Numbered from the stretch's first letter, positions 26,919 to 35,788 are shown. The stretch is 64,000 nt of DNA from Leptolyngbya sp. Heron Island J (GCF_000482245.1 NZ_AWNH01000036.1:1-64000), one strand, 5' to 3'. The notes: generated by a model not told the origin, from the sequence alone. Program-made: numbers and translations.

Positions 26919-28187
26919 ATGGTACTTAGACGAGAAAGAATTTGGCTCAAAGGATGCCTAATTGTGCTTTTAATTAGCCTATCTTTTGGCCTGATACATC
27001 GGTTGACCACACCAGCCGTATCACAGCAGCTAGAGTTGTTTGAGGCTGTGTGGAAAACGGTCAATGACAACTTTTATGACTCTGAGTTTAATGGTGTAGA
27101 TTGGTCAGCGATGGGAGAACAGTATCGGTCTCGTGTGGCTACCGCTGAGTCTCCTACAGAAAAAGTAGCTCTGATTAATCAGATGCTAGGTTCGCTGGAA
27201 ACATCCCATACGCATTTGTATACCCCAGAGGAACCGGCCTACTATCAGCTATTAGGCATTTTTTATCCACGTATACCTGACTTTGAAACTCAGTTGGCAG
27301 AGCGGTTTCCAGAGGGCAGGCTGGAATATGCGGGCATCGGCATTGTTACCCGTGAAAAGGCTGGCACAACTTTTATCAAGGCCATTTTTGAGGGTAGTCC
27401 TGCTGACAAGGCTGGGTTACAGGTGGGTGACCAAATTCTCAGTGTGGCCGGTCAGCCGTTTCATCCGATTCAATCGTTTTTAGGTAAGGCGGGGCAACCC
27501 GTTAACCTGCAGGTGCAGTCTACGTTAAACGCTAGCAGCCAGAAACAGGTTCCGGTCACACCTGTACTGTATGACGGCATCACCATGTTCTTAGAGGTGA
27601 TGGACAACAGTATTGAGGTGATTGAAAAGGCTGGTAAACAAATTGGCTATGTTCATATTTGGTCCTATGCAGGGGATCAGTATCAGGAAAAACTAGAGGA
27701 TGAGCTGCTGTATGGTCGCCTTAGTGAGGCTGATGCGTTGGTGCTGGACCTGAGAGATGGGTGGGGCGGTGCCCCCTTGACGGCCCTGAATCTGTATACG
27801 GCCAGAGGCCCGAGCTTGACCAGTGTTGGTCGCGATCGCACCCGTGTCACTCACCACAGTCAGTGGAAAAAGCCGGTGGTCATGGTGGTCAATGACGGCA
27901 GCCGCAGTGCCAAAGAGGTTTTGGCCTATGGTTTTCAGCAATACGACATTGGCCCGGTTGTGGGCACAACCACCGCTGGTGCTGTGACTGCCGGGCGAGC
28001 ATTTATCATGCCCGACGACAGTTTGTTATATGTGGCAGTGGCGGATGTGTATGTGGATGAAACTGTGCGTTTGGAGGGTGTGGGAGTAACCCCTGATGAA
28101 GTGATACCGTTTCCGATTGAGTATGCTCAGGGCAGCGATCCTCAAAAAGAACGTGCGATCGCAACTGCCCTGACATTGGCTCAATAG
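26919..28187 (+). CDS. S41-family (C-terminal processing-like) peptidase
   Basis: 422 aa. An N-terminal signal/anchor helix (about 9–26, GCLIVLLISLSFGLIH) is followed by a helical region, a PDZ domain (about 135–200, YAGIGIVTREKAGTT and DKAGLQVGDQILSV) and the S41 catalytic domain with YVHIWSYAG, LVLDLRDGWGG and the Ser region VVNDGSRSAKEVLAYGF, in which Ser and Lys would form the catalytic dyad. It is exported and membrane-attached, and trims or degrades extracytoplasmic proteins. First gene of an apparent three-gene operon (gaps of 21 and 38 bp). Confidence 0.92.
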   Translation: MVLRRERIWLKGCLIVLLISLSFGLIHRLTTPAVSQQLELFEAVWKTVNDNFYDSEFNGVDWSAMGEQYRSRVATAESPTEKVALINQMLGSLETSHTHLYTPEEPAYYQLLGIFYPRIPDFETQLAERFPEGRLEYAGIGIVTREKAGTTFIKAIFEGSPADKAGLQVGDQILSVAGQPFHPIQSFLGKAGQPVNLQVQSTLNASSQKQVPVTPVLYDGITMFLEVMDNSIEVIEKAGKQIGYVHIWSYAGDQYQEKLEDELLYGRLSEADALVLDLRDGWGGAPLTALNLYTARGPSLTSVGRDRTRVTHHSQWKKPVVMVVNDGSRSAKEVLAYGFQQYDIGPVVGTTTAGAVTAGRAFIMPDDSLLYVAVADVYVDETVRLEGVGVTPDEVIPFPIEYAQGSDPQKERAIATALTLAQ

Positions 28188-28208
28188 CCATCAACAGATG
28201 TATGCACC

Positions 28209-29342
28209 ATGGGCACTCGATTAGTTTTCCTAGACAATCTGCGCGTCTTTTTAACCATGCTGGTGGTGGCCCACCATGCGGCCCAGCCCTATGGTCCCAC
28301 CGGCGGAGCATGGCCTATTTTCAATCCAGAACGTGCAGCTATTCTCGGAGCCTTTTTCGCAGTCAATGCCGCATTTTTTATGGGACTGTTCTTTTTTATT
28401 TCCGGCTACTTGTTGCCCGCCGCCTATGCCCGCAAGGGAGCCCAACAGTTCCTACGATCTCGGTTTCGACGGTTGGGAATACCCCTGCTGGGTTTAAGCA
28501 TAGTTGTTTTTCCTCTGGTACTGTATAGCGTGCACGGAGCATCCGAGTCTTTTGTTGAATTTATCCTGCAAACCTATATTCAACCACTCAGCCTCGAAGT
28601 CGCTCATCTGTGGTTTTTGGTGCATCTACTGGTTTATGCAGTTTGTTATACCCTATGGCAACAGATGAATCGAACAGATGAACTGACCAGGGCTACACCC
28701 GAGGATCAGGGCTCTGTACCAGGGCATCGAACCATTTTGATCTATTTACTGGTGCTGAGCACCGTGACATTTATTGTTCGGATTGTCTATCCGATTGATC
28801 GCTGGGTGCAATTATTTGGCCTGATTCCAGCAGAAATTGCCCACCTGCCCCAATATGTTAGCCTTTTTGTCTTGGGAATTGTCGCTTACCAATACAATTG
28901 GCTCAGACGGATGGGTACCCTACAGGGATTGACCTGGCTAGGAATTGGGCTAGCTGCCGCAGGTCTGCGCTATGGCTACAGCATTGGCCGGGCCAGATAT
29001 GGGCTAGCTGATGTCATTGAAGGCGGTGGCTGGGACTGGCGCTCGGCACTATGGAGTGGCTGGGAAGCAACAATTTGTGTGGGACTTTGTATCGGGTTAG
29101 TAACGTTGTTTCGCAAAAAAAACGATTTTCAAAGCAAAATCCTCCGAATACTGTCCGATAATGCCTATATGGTTTATCTAATTCATCTTTTGCCGATTCT
29201 CTACCTACAATTTATGATTGATAGTATCTCCATTAGTCCCCTGGCTAAGTTTGGTATAGTCACGTTGGTGGGTCTGCCGCTTTGCTTTGGCTGTAGTATG
29301 CTGCTAAGAAGAGTGCCGTTTGTTAAATGGGTTGTTTTATAA
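28209..29342 (+). CDS. Acyltransferase 3 family membrane protein
   Basis: 377 aa, ten or more membrane helices. It opens with RLVFLDNLRVFLTMLVVAHH, the acyltransferase-3/OpgC-type N-terminus (D-N-LR and the conserved His). It would O-acylate a glycan or other envelope molecule on the outer face of the membrane; the acceptor is not predictable. It starts 21 bp after the S41 peptidase stop, so it is co-transcribed. Confidence 0.9.
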   Translation: MGTRLVFLDNLRVFLTMLVVAHHAAQPYGPTGGAWPIFNPERAAILGAFFAVNAAFFMGLFFFISGYLLPAAYARKGAQQFLRSRFRRLGIPLLGLSIVVFPLVLYSVHGASESFVEFILQTYIQPLSLEVAHLWFLVHLLVYAVCYTLWQQMNRTDELTRATPEDQGSVPGHRTILIYLLVLSTVTFIVRIVYPIDRWVQLFGLIPAEIAHLPQYVSLFVLGIVAYQYNWLRRMGTLQGLTWLGIGLAAAGLRYGYSIGRARYGLADVIEGGGWDWRSALWSGWEATICVGLCIGLVTLFRKKNDFQSKILRILSDNAYMVYLIHLLPILYLQFMIDSISISPLAKFGIVTLVGLPLCFGCSMLLRRVPFVKWVVL

Positions 29343-29380
29343 ACAAGCAATCTCAAGTTATTTTAGGAAGAATTTGTACT

Positions 29381-29626
29381 ATGACACCGCAAGAAGAACA
29401 ACGCCGTACCCTGTCTGAGTTGGGCTACCAATTTTTATTGGGTACCGCCCTTGGCCTCATATTTGCCCTGATTCCATTAGCCATCACGACACCGGCATTA
29501 ACGCTGTGGAATACGGTGGCCACTATTGTCATTGTTTTATTGTTTGGGTTGCTGTCTGTAACCTTTGGGAAAAAGTTTCTAAGCGCTCTGATGCAGTTTC
29601 TAGAATCGCTCCCTCCTGTGGCCTAG
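29381..29626 (+). CDS. Small two-helix membrane protein
   Basis: 81 aa from ATG 29381 with AGGAAG 10 bp upstream; the frame extends back to 29327 inside the previous gene, but that start has no site. Two membrane helices: FLLGTALGLIFALIPLAI and NTVATIVIVLLFGLLSV. The ends are polar (TPQEEQRRTLSELG). Unknown role, third gene of the S41–acyltransferase operon. Confidence 0.7.
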   Translation: MTPQEEQRRTLSELGYQFLLGTALGLIFALIPLAITTPALTLWNTVATIVIVLLFGLLSVTFGKKFLSALMQFLESLPPVA

Positions 29627-29668
29627 TAATATTGTCGTCATTGCTGAGCAGCGTGAGCAGCCTCCTGG

Positions 29669-30346
29669 CTAGCAGAGCCGTCCATCTTCAATGTGTAGCG
29701 TTCGCTCAGCAATATCAAGAATACGAACATCGTGGGTGACTAGTAAAACCGTGCAGTGTTGCTGGTGAGCCAGTTGCTGGATCAAGTTGACTACATCGCG
29801 TCCAGAATGGCTATCTAGAGATGCTGTGGGTTCATCCGCCAAAACAATTTTGGGCTGAGATACCAGCGCCCGCGCGATCGCAACCCGTTGTTTTTGACCA
29901 CCGGATAGCTGATCGGGATATTTGTGACCATGGTCATCCAGGCCAACCAATTGCAAAATTTGGTCAGTACGTCTGTGCCGTTCTGCCACGGATAGCCCAC
30001 TATGTAGTTTGAGGGCCATGCCAACATTCTCGGCAGCCGTCAGACAATCCAGTAGATTATGGGACTGAAAGATAAACCCAATCTGATTCCGCAGACGCAC
30101 CAGCTTCCGTTTGCGGACACCCCGCAGTTCCTGATCAAAAATTTTTAGACTGCCGGTTTGTACCGAGCGCAACGCCCCCATTAAGGTCAGCAAGGTGGTT
30201 TTACCACTGCCCGATGGTCCGGTTAGGAGAACAATTTCTCCTGGGTAGAGTTCCAGGTTAATATCTTGGAGTACCGAACGACGGAGGGTACTCTTACCAA
30301 AGCTGTGGTTGAGATTATTGATCCGAACGGTAGGAGAGATGGCCAT
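29669..30346 (-). CDS. devA: DevA-type ABC exporter ATPase
   Basis: 225 aa from ATG 30346, 4 bp after the devC stop; a frame-compatible ATG at 30361 would overlap devC. Walker A GPSGSGKTT, Q-loop FIFQSHNLLD, signature LSGGQKQRVAIARAL, Walker B IVLADEPTASLD, switch LLVTHD, all intact. MacB/LolD-like ATPase powering the DevC permease. In heterocystous cyanobacteria DevBCA exports envelope glycolipids; related sets in other cyanobacteria export peptides or unknown substrates. Last gene of devB–devC–devA. Confidence 0.93.
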   Translation of the reverse strand: MAISPTVRINNLNHSFGKSTLRRSVLQDINLELYPGEIVLLTGPSGSGKTTLLTLMGALRSVQTGSLKIFDQELRGVRKRKLVRLRNQIGFIFQSHNLLDCLTAAENVGMALKLHSGLSVAERHRRTDQILQLVGLDDHGHKYPDQLSGGQKQRVAIARALVSQPKIVLADEPTASLDSHSGRDVVNLIQQLAHQQHCTVLLVTHDVRILDIAERTLHIEDGRLC

Positions 30347-30350
30347 AGTT

Positions 30351-31565
30351 CTAAAAGACATCAGCGGGGTCAGCAGATTGAAGACGACGCATTGCGATCG
30401 CGCCCGACACATTGCACATCACCAGGGTGAGCATAAACACCTGGAGTGCTACTGTACTTTGCATAATCAGCGGAATGCGAGTCAGCGTTGTCAATATCTG
30501 ATAGAGCCCCAGGGAAGTAAAAAAACCAGGGATAAACCCTAAAACCGCTAACAATAGGGCTTCTAATAACACCACCCGCAACAAAGAGCCATCACTGTAG
30601 CCCATGGCCTTGAGGGTGGCATATTCTGGCAGATGATCGCTGATATCGGTATACAGTACCTGATAGACAATAACAATCCCGACAACAAATCCGACTATGC
30701 TGCCAAAGCCAAAAATAATCCCGATGGGGTCGTTTTGGGTAAATTGATGCTCTTTCTCAATCAGTTCATCCAGGGTCAACACAGCCACTTTATCAGAGGG
30801 GAGATGTGCCTGTAGCTGAGTTTTGACCGTTTCGATATCGCTGCCGGATTCTACGGTTAAGACCCCCAGAGTGATATGATTCAGGGCCGTTTCACCAAAC
30901 CACTGAATATAATTTAAATCACTCATGACCACAGTCCCTTTTTCAATCACGGTACTGCCCAGGTTAAATAATCCCACAACATAGACCCGTCGCCCTGCCA
31001 TCAGCGTCTGCACACTGTCTTCAGACTCTAACAGGGCTGGAATATCTCCCAACGAGGGCTGGGAGAGACGATCAAAGAAAACCGAATTGGCTGCACTGAG
31101 GTGTTCGCGCTCCTGATTCACCTCGGGAATATTCAGCACGGGCTGGGATGGATTAAAGGCAATCACCCGCACCTGATTACCAAAAACATCGCCACTGTCC
31201 TGATCCGCTGGCGTTTCGCCAAGCTGACTGGGGTCTGTCCAACTGGCCATATTGAGGTATAGCGGTGCCGCCGAGGCCACCCCATTGACGGCATTAGCCT
31301 GCAGCAGATAAGCCCGTGGTAGGGCAATTGGAATTCTCAGACTCGGGCTAAACGGCGATATCAAAAAGAGATCACCCTTCAGGTTTTCATGTAGGGTAGT
31401 TGTCCCATCGGCGATCAGACTCTGCAGCCCCATCATGGTAAACATGAGAATATTGGCAAAGCTAACTCCAGTGATGGCGACGGCAAGACGTACTTTTTGA
31501 TGAGATAGCTGCGCCCAGGCCAGGGGTTTTTCGAGCGGCAGAAGCGATCGAATTAGTTTATACAT
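30351..31565 (-). CDS. devC: DevC-type ABC exporter permease (FtsX/MacB-like)
   Basis: 404 aa from ATG 31565 (MYKLIRSLLPLEKPLAWAQL); the frame extends to 31598 inside devB. One membrane helix near residue 20–42 (LAVAITGVSFANILMFTMMG), a large periplasmic domain of about 230 aa, then three helices near the C-terminus (IGIIFGFGSIVGFVVGIVIVY; LLRVVLLEALLLAVLGFIPG; VFMLTLVMCNVSGAIAMRRL), the FtsX topology. It starts 19 bp after devB and is followed directly by devA. Confidence 0.93.
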   Translation of the reverse strand: MYKLIRSLLPLEKPLAWAQLSHQKVRLAVAITGVSFANILMFTMMGLQSLIADGTTTLHENLKGDLFLISPFSPSLRIPIALPRAYLLQANAVNGVASAAPLYLNMASWTDPSQLGETPADQDSGDVFGNQVRVIAFNPSQPVLNIPEVNQEREHLSAANSVFFDRLSQPSLGDIPALLESEDSVQTLMAGRRVYVVGLFNLGSTVIEKGTVVMSDLNYIQWFGETALNHITLGVLTVESGSDIETVKTQLQAHLPSDKVAVLTLDELIEKEHQFTQNDPIGIIFGFGSIVGFVVGIVIVYQVLYTDISDHLPEYATLKAMGYSDGSLLRVVLLEALLLAVLGFIPGFFTSLGLYQILTTLTRIPLIMQSTVALQVFMLTLVMCNVSGAIAMRRLQSADPADVF

Positions 31566-31584
31566 AGGGAAAAAGCAAACAACG

Positions 31585-32760
31585 TTATGATGCCTCAAGC
31601 TGAATGGCTACCCGTACCTGCATCCCGGTCAATGCGGCCACTTGTTCACTAGCCTGAGCGTCCAGCCGGACTTTAACAGTGACTACACGAGCGTTAACAT
31701 CCTGGGTTGGATTAGCCGCCTGCGCTTCACCAAAGTTGGCCTTGCCAATTTGTAAACCAATCTGTTCCACAGTGCCTGTTAGTTCTGTTGCTACACCGCC
31801 ATATTCGCTAGTAATCTTGACAGGCTGGCCCGATTTCACTTTGCGAATATCTGTTTCGTAGACTTCAGCAACTACCATCATCTGGTCAGTTTGGGCCAGT
31901 TCTACAATGCCCTGCTGAGTATTCACCTGTTCGCCAATCTGGGTATTGATTTTGAGAATTTGTCCGGCTACGGGGGAACGCACAAGCACATCGTCAAGGT
32001 CAGCCTGGCGCTGGGCTACTTGGATTTGGGCCTGTTCTAGCTGGGCGGTTGCGATCGCAATATCCTCTGGCTTTACCTGGGTCAGTTCCACCAATCTCGA
32101 TCTCGCTTCTGCAATTTGAGCCCTGAGGGTACGCTCGGTCTCTTCTTTTTCCGCCATCGCCACTGCCAAATCCGCCTGGGCCGTTTCATAATCTCGCTGA
32201 GCAATATCCAGTTCTGAACGACTGGTAGCACCCACAGAGGTCAGCTGCTGATAGCGTTGATAATGGGTCTGAGATTCTTGGAATGTGGCTTGAGCTCTAT
32301 TGATCGATGCTGCACGCTGCAGGGTTTGAGCCGCTAGCTGGGCCTCTAGCCGAGCGATAGTTGCCTGTTGAGTCTCAATTTCCGCCGGTTTAACATCACC
32401 AGTTTTTTGTTGGCTCAGCTCCGCCTGCCGCTGCCGCACCAGGGCATGGGCCGCCTGTAAATCCGCCTGTCGTCGTTCAGCCCCCTGCAATACCGCAATC
32501 ACCTGTTGGGCCTCGACCCAATCTCCCTCATTTACCCGAATCTCATTCACTCGACTATCTGCTGCATTAGACACCGATAGTCGAATCACTTCTCCCTTGG
32601 GCTCAATGCGCCCCAGAGCCACTACCGACTCAATTTCAACTTCAACGGGGGTAATGTCATCTTCGTTTGGTTGTGAATTAAAGGGCACATTACAGCCAGT
32701 GGAGAGCAGGGCCGTTAGCAGCAGGAACACACCCCAGCGAAATGATAGTTTGTGCAACAT
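31585..32760 (-). CDS. devB: DevB-type membrane fusion protein (HlyD family)
   Basis: 391 aa. A lipoprotein-like signal peptide (residues 1–23, LLTALLSTGC, lipobox Cys23) leads to a biotinyl-lipoyl half-motif (SVSNAADSRVNEIRVNEGDW, then VEAQQVIAVLQ), a long coiled coil at about 85–235 with many Gln/Ala/Glu, the second lipoyl half (VRSPVAGQILKIN) and a beta barrel. It bridges the DevC/DevA pump to an outer-membrane TolC partner not found here. First gene of devBCA. Its upstream region, shared divergently with the SnoaL-like gene, carries copy 2 of the palindrome. Confidence 0.92.
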   Translation of the reverse strand: MLHKLSFRWGVFLLLTALLSTGCNVPFNSQPNEDDITPVEVEIESVVALGRIEPKGEVIRLSVSNAADSRVNEIRVNEGDWVEAQQVIAVLQGAERRQADLQAAHALVRQRQAELSQQKTGDVKPAEIETQQATIARLEAQLAAQTLQRAASINRAQATFQESQTHYQRYQQLTSVGATSRSELDIAQRDYETAQADLAVAMAEKEETERTLRAQIAEARSRLVELTQVKPEDIAIATAQLEQAQIQVAQRQADLDDVLVRSPVAGQILKINTQIGEQVNTQQGIVELAQTDQMMVVAEVYETDIRKVKSGQPVKITSEYGGVATELTGTVEQIGLQIGKANFGEAQAANPTQDVNARVVTVKVRLDAQASEQVAALTGMQVRVAIQLEAS

Positions 32761-32870
32761 AGATACACTTGCAGAGTTTAGCGGATGAAGAGCGTTGTTA
32801 AAGCAATATAGGTGTTATATCGTGTCAAGCCAAGCGTATTTCTGTTTTAGCCAATGATGTTGAACAACGA

Positions 32871-32886
32871 CCATGACAAAAGTCAT
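32871..32886 (+). promoter_or_regulatory. Shared palindrome, copy 2 (CCATGACAAAAGTCAT)
   Basis: Here the symmetry extends to CATGAC-AAAA-GTCATG. It lies between divergent devB (111 bp from its start) and the SnoaL-like gene (92 bp from its start). Candidate operator. Confidence 0.6.
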
Positions 32887-32977
32887 GCAATTGTATGACT
32901 CCTGGCTGTGGGAAGAGTTAAGTCGGTTCGTTACGCTGTGAGTTCAATTAAACAAAACCGATCAGGAGACGGAAACA

Positions 32978-33397
32978 ATGGCGAAAGATCATGCAAATAT
33001 TGAATTGTTAAAACAGCTAGAAACCTACTTAGACAAAAATGATTTTGCCAATGCGTCAGTACTTTTCTCCAAAGGATTCGTTTGGCATTTTTTTAATTCT
33101 CAACTACCCAATATCCAGGGTGACTATGTCGGTGCAGACGGATTGCAAACATTCTTTGAAAAACTGGCCGTCGTCACTGGAGGGACGTTTCACGTTGAGA
33201 CAGTTGCTGTTATCCCGATTGGCAATGAGCTGGTTGTTACCCACGTACAAGACAGTATGACGCTAAAAGGGCAGCCCATTAAACTAGACGCTGTTGTTGT
33301 CTGGCGCATTGTAGATGGCTGTATTGCTGAAGCCTGGGACATTCCAGCCATACATACACTGCATACACCTCAGCCACCCATGGCGACCGCAGCGTAG
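32978..33397 (+). CDS. SnoaL/NTF2-like protein
   Basis: 139 aa, single NTF2-like alpha+beta cone: a helical start (IELLKQLETYLDKNDFANAS), then the strands GTFHVETVAVIPIGNELVVT and DAVVVWRIVDGCIAEAWDIP, a common ending of the SnoaL-like family. The pocket may bind a small hydrophobic ligand or be catalytic; no function can be assigned. A good AGGAG site lies 9 bp before the ATG. Divergent from devB, sharing copy 2 of the palindrome. Confidence 0.85.
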   Translation: MAKDHANIELLKQLETYLDKNDFANASVLFSKGFVWHFFNSQLPNIQGDYVGADGLQTFFEKLAVVTGGTFHVETVAVIPIGNELVVTHVQDSMTLKGQPIKLDAVVVWRIVDGCIAEAWDIPAIHTLHTPQPPMATAA

Positions 33398-33419
33398 ATC
33401 TTGGCAAGAAGCATCAATC

Positions 33420-33451
33420 ATTGCAGGGCGCACATCGTTGCGCTCTGCAAT
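33420..33451. terminator. Bidirectional terminator hairpin
   Basis: ATTGCAGGGCGCA (33420–33432) pairs with TGCGCTCTGCAAT (33439–33451), one G·U, loop of 6. Lies between the convergent SnoaL-like and beta-lactamase genes. Confidence 0.6.
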
Positions 33452-33455
33452 AGGC

Positions 33456-34295
33456 CTATAAAAGCCCAAGCATCTCAAAGCAATGCCGGGTGACTTCTGC
33501 CCTCAGGCTGGGATCTACCCCATCAAGCATATTGATATTGGTGGCAAAGAAATATACGTTGTTGTTTTGCTCCACATAGCCGACATACCAGCCGAGCTCC
33601 TCCGCCAGTGCCCAGCCTGTTTTGGCACGAATGGTATAGTCTGGCGTTTGTTCAACAATCATAATGTCTTTGACCATGGCCACTGTTCTTTCTGAGAATG
33701 GCAGGTCATTGTTGTACAGACGACGCAAAAACTGAATCTGTTGTTGAGGTGTGATCCGGATATCGCCCGTGAGCCAAAACGTGTCAATCTCGTCTACACT
33801 GCCGATGGTTTGATTGCCATAGTTAGCGTTAGCCACCCACTGTTGCATGCGCTCATGGCCAACACGACGGGCAAGCACCTGATAAAACCAGACGGCTGAT
33901 ATCTGAAACGCGGTTCTTAGATTCAGGTCACGGTTCCATGTGGGAAAACTTCTTTCTACGCCATCCCAGGTGAGAATTGCCAGATCGTTAGCGATAATGC
34001 CAGTCTCTAATGAAATCAGAGAATTGAGGATTTTGAAGGTGGAGGCTGGCAGGAAGGGGGTGGTATTGCGATCGCGATTGTGCTCATAGGTCACATCCTG
34101 ATTTTGGTCATAAATGATAATTGACCCTTCTACTCCCAGGTCTTGGAAATGTTGCGCGAAGTTAGGTTGTGCAACTTCTTGCTGGGCTTGGGCAATGGCC
34201 GTTGCCGGTGGAGAAGGTGTGGCAGCAAATGAGGGGAGCGCTACCAAACAGCTACCTAGAGTTAAACAGCCGAGCCAATGAGAAATATGCTTCAT
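33456..34295 (-). CDS. Class D (OXA-type) beta-lactamase
   Basis: 279 aa from ATG 34295 (the frame is open to 34361 but homology and the signal peptide begin here). Signal peptide at residues 1–25 (cut after SFA or FAA). Class D motifs in order: STFK at 85–88 (Ser nucleophile and carboxylated Lys), SAV at 133–135, YGN at 159–161, FWLTGDIRIT around 173–182, and KTGW at 225–228. All catalytic residues are present, so it should hydrolyse beta-lactams or act on peptidoglycan-like substrates in the periplasm. Convergent with the SnoaL-like gene; copy 3 of the palindrome lies about 60 bp upstream of the start. Confidence 0.92.
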   Translation of the reverse strand: MKHISHWLGCLTLGSCLVALPSFAATPSPPATAIAQAQQEVAQPNFAQHFQDLGVEGSIIIYDQNQDVTYEHNRDRNTTPFLPASTFKILNSLISLETGIIANDLAILTWDGVERSFPTWNRDLNLRTAFQISAVWFYQVLARRVGHERMQQWVANANYGNQTIGSVDEIDTFWLTGDIRITPQQQIQFLRRLYNNDLPFSERTVAMVKDIMIVEQTPDYTIRAKTGWALAEELGWYVGYVEQNNNVYFFATNINMLDGVDPSLRAEVTRHCFEMLGLL

Positions 34296-34352
34296 AAATG
34301 TGTCTAGCCTTAAAAGGGGCTGTTGCATGCTAGACCATTTACCGTTACAACT

Positions 34353-34368
34353 CCATGACAAAAGTCAT
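34353..34368 (+). promoter_or_regulatory. Shared palindrome, copy 3 (CCATGACAAAAGTCAT)
   Basis: Same 16 bp as copies 1 and 2, 58–73 bp upstream of the class D beta-lactamase start (minus strand). Candidate operator or activator site for that gene. Confidence 0.6.
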
Positions 34369-34486
34369 CAATTAATTCAGCTGTATGCGATGCCGTTTTA
34401 GATAATGGCTACTGTCAAAGAGGACGTGCCATTAACTTTGAAGTATGCGATCGCACTCAAATCCTTAGACCCAAGTATTTCACCAC

Positions 34487-35788
34487 CTATCCAAACAGAA
34501 TTGGCTTATTTTCTTTCCGTGCCTGATCCCCTGAATAGGGATAATCCAGCACCATATCCCCCTCTGGACTACGTAGCCGGATGGTGCCAGCCTTATTGCG
34601 TAATACACCTTGGCTTGTCGGGACAATAAACTTAAACACATCCCCCGGTGCCACCGCAATATCCGCCAGCTCAAAGCGGGTGCCATTAGGTGCTACGACT
34701 TGCCAACCCAGTAACGAAGCCGTCTGTTGAGACGCATTAATAATCTGGATAAATTCTCTGCCACCTTCTGGATTCTGGGGATTGACCATAGCGGCAACAA
34801 TCCTGAAACGACTAGACTCTGTGTTGCCAGGTGTTTGATCTTTATCCTGGTCCTCGTCTTTGTCTTTGTCTTTGTCATCGTCAATATCAATCACATCGGC
34901 TCGGCGAAACCGTGGGAAAAAGGTGCGGATGGCATTACGGTTGTTGTCCAGACGGTGTAAGTCAAGCTGATACTCAGCACCATTGATCCGGGTGATTTTA
35001 TTACTCTGGGTACGACACCTGACCAAGCCTAGGGCAATTAGCCCCTCAGGACTACAGCCAACAAAAAAGCCGCCAATGGGCTTATGCAAACGCTTAGTAT
35101 TGTGACTGCCATCACCTAGGGGAGCATGCCACGTTAATTCTAAGGTAACAACCTCAGGAACCAGCACTCCCTTTTCAGGTTCCTTTGCTTTTTCATATCG
35201 AGTACCCAAATACTGGATTCTATCTTGACCATCATGGCCAGGTATAACACTCTGGCCAGCATCATCTAGATGGTACTTATACCAAAAATGATAACCGCCA
35301 GCTTTACTCGCTTTACTGGATTGTTCTCCCACAAAAACATGCTCAAAGCCTGATGCATCTTGTTGACCACCAGCGGTGCCCATGTCAAACCAGGTCTCTT
35401 TGATCATGGCCGCCATCAGGCTTTGAGAAATGGTTAAATCCAGAGAAGCTTCTAAAAACTGTTGCGCCTTTTTAATCGGTGGAGTCGGTAGAATCGCATC
35501 AATAAAGTCCAGCTCTTCCTGGGTTTCCTCTGGGCTAACCTGTTCGCGTACGGCGCGCTCCAGGGCATAGTTATCAAAAATTCGCTCACATAGCTGATAG
35601 GTTTCCAACTTGTCGGCAGGGATAACCACTTCCTTTAGCACCTGGTGCTCAGAATCAACCTCAGTGGCGCGTTCATCCACAACAACATACCCCTGAGTCT
35701 CGTTCCTGGCTTCATCAGGTCTGAGGGCAGGCACCCCATTGCCACCCTGGTCCGCATCCCAGATTTCTTGAAAAATATTGTCTGACAT
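34487..35788 (-). CDS. EndoU-like endoribonuclease fused to a lamin-tail-like domain
   Basis: 433 aa. Residues about 60–265 match the EndoU (XendoU) fold: ASGFEHVFVGE (His150), AGGYHFWYKYHLDD (His167) and KPIGGFFVGCSPEGLIALG (Lys236), the same order and near-identical His-His spacing as the EndoU catalytic triad. These enzymes cut RNA after uridine using Mn2+. An Asp/Lys-rich linker (300–320) leads to an Ig-like C-terminal domain (328–433: VNPQNPEGGREFIQIINA, then LLGWQVVAPNG and PGDVFKFIVP) resembling bacterial lamin-tail domains. No signal peptide. AGGAA lies 6 bp before the ATG. No immunity or secretion gene is evident beside it. Confidence 0.82.
   Translation of the reverse strand: MSDNIFQEIWDADQGGNGVPALRPDEARNETQGYVVVDERATEVDSEHQVLKEVVIPADKLETYQLCERIFDNYALERAVREQVSPEETQEELDFIDAILPTPPIKKAQQFLEASLDLTISQSLMAAMIKETWFDMGTAGGQQDASGFEHVFVGEQSSKASKAGGYHFWYKYHLDDAGQSVIPGHDGQDRIQYLGTRYEKAKEPEKGVLVPEVVTLELTWHAPLGDGSHNTKRLHKPIGGFFVGCSPEGLIALGLVRCRTQSNKITRINGAEYQLDLHRLDNNRNAIRTFFPRFRRADVIDIDDDKDKDKDEDQDKDQTPGNTESSRFRIVAAMVNPQNPEGGREFIQIINASQQTASLLGWQVVAPNGTRFELADIAVAPGDVFKFIVPTSQGVLRNKAGTIRLRSPEGDMVLDYPYSGDQARKENKPILFG

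Noticed and set aside
34405-34629. 74-aa plus-strand ORF overlapping the EndoU gene end
   Set aside because: Antisense to a well-supported gene; no motif.
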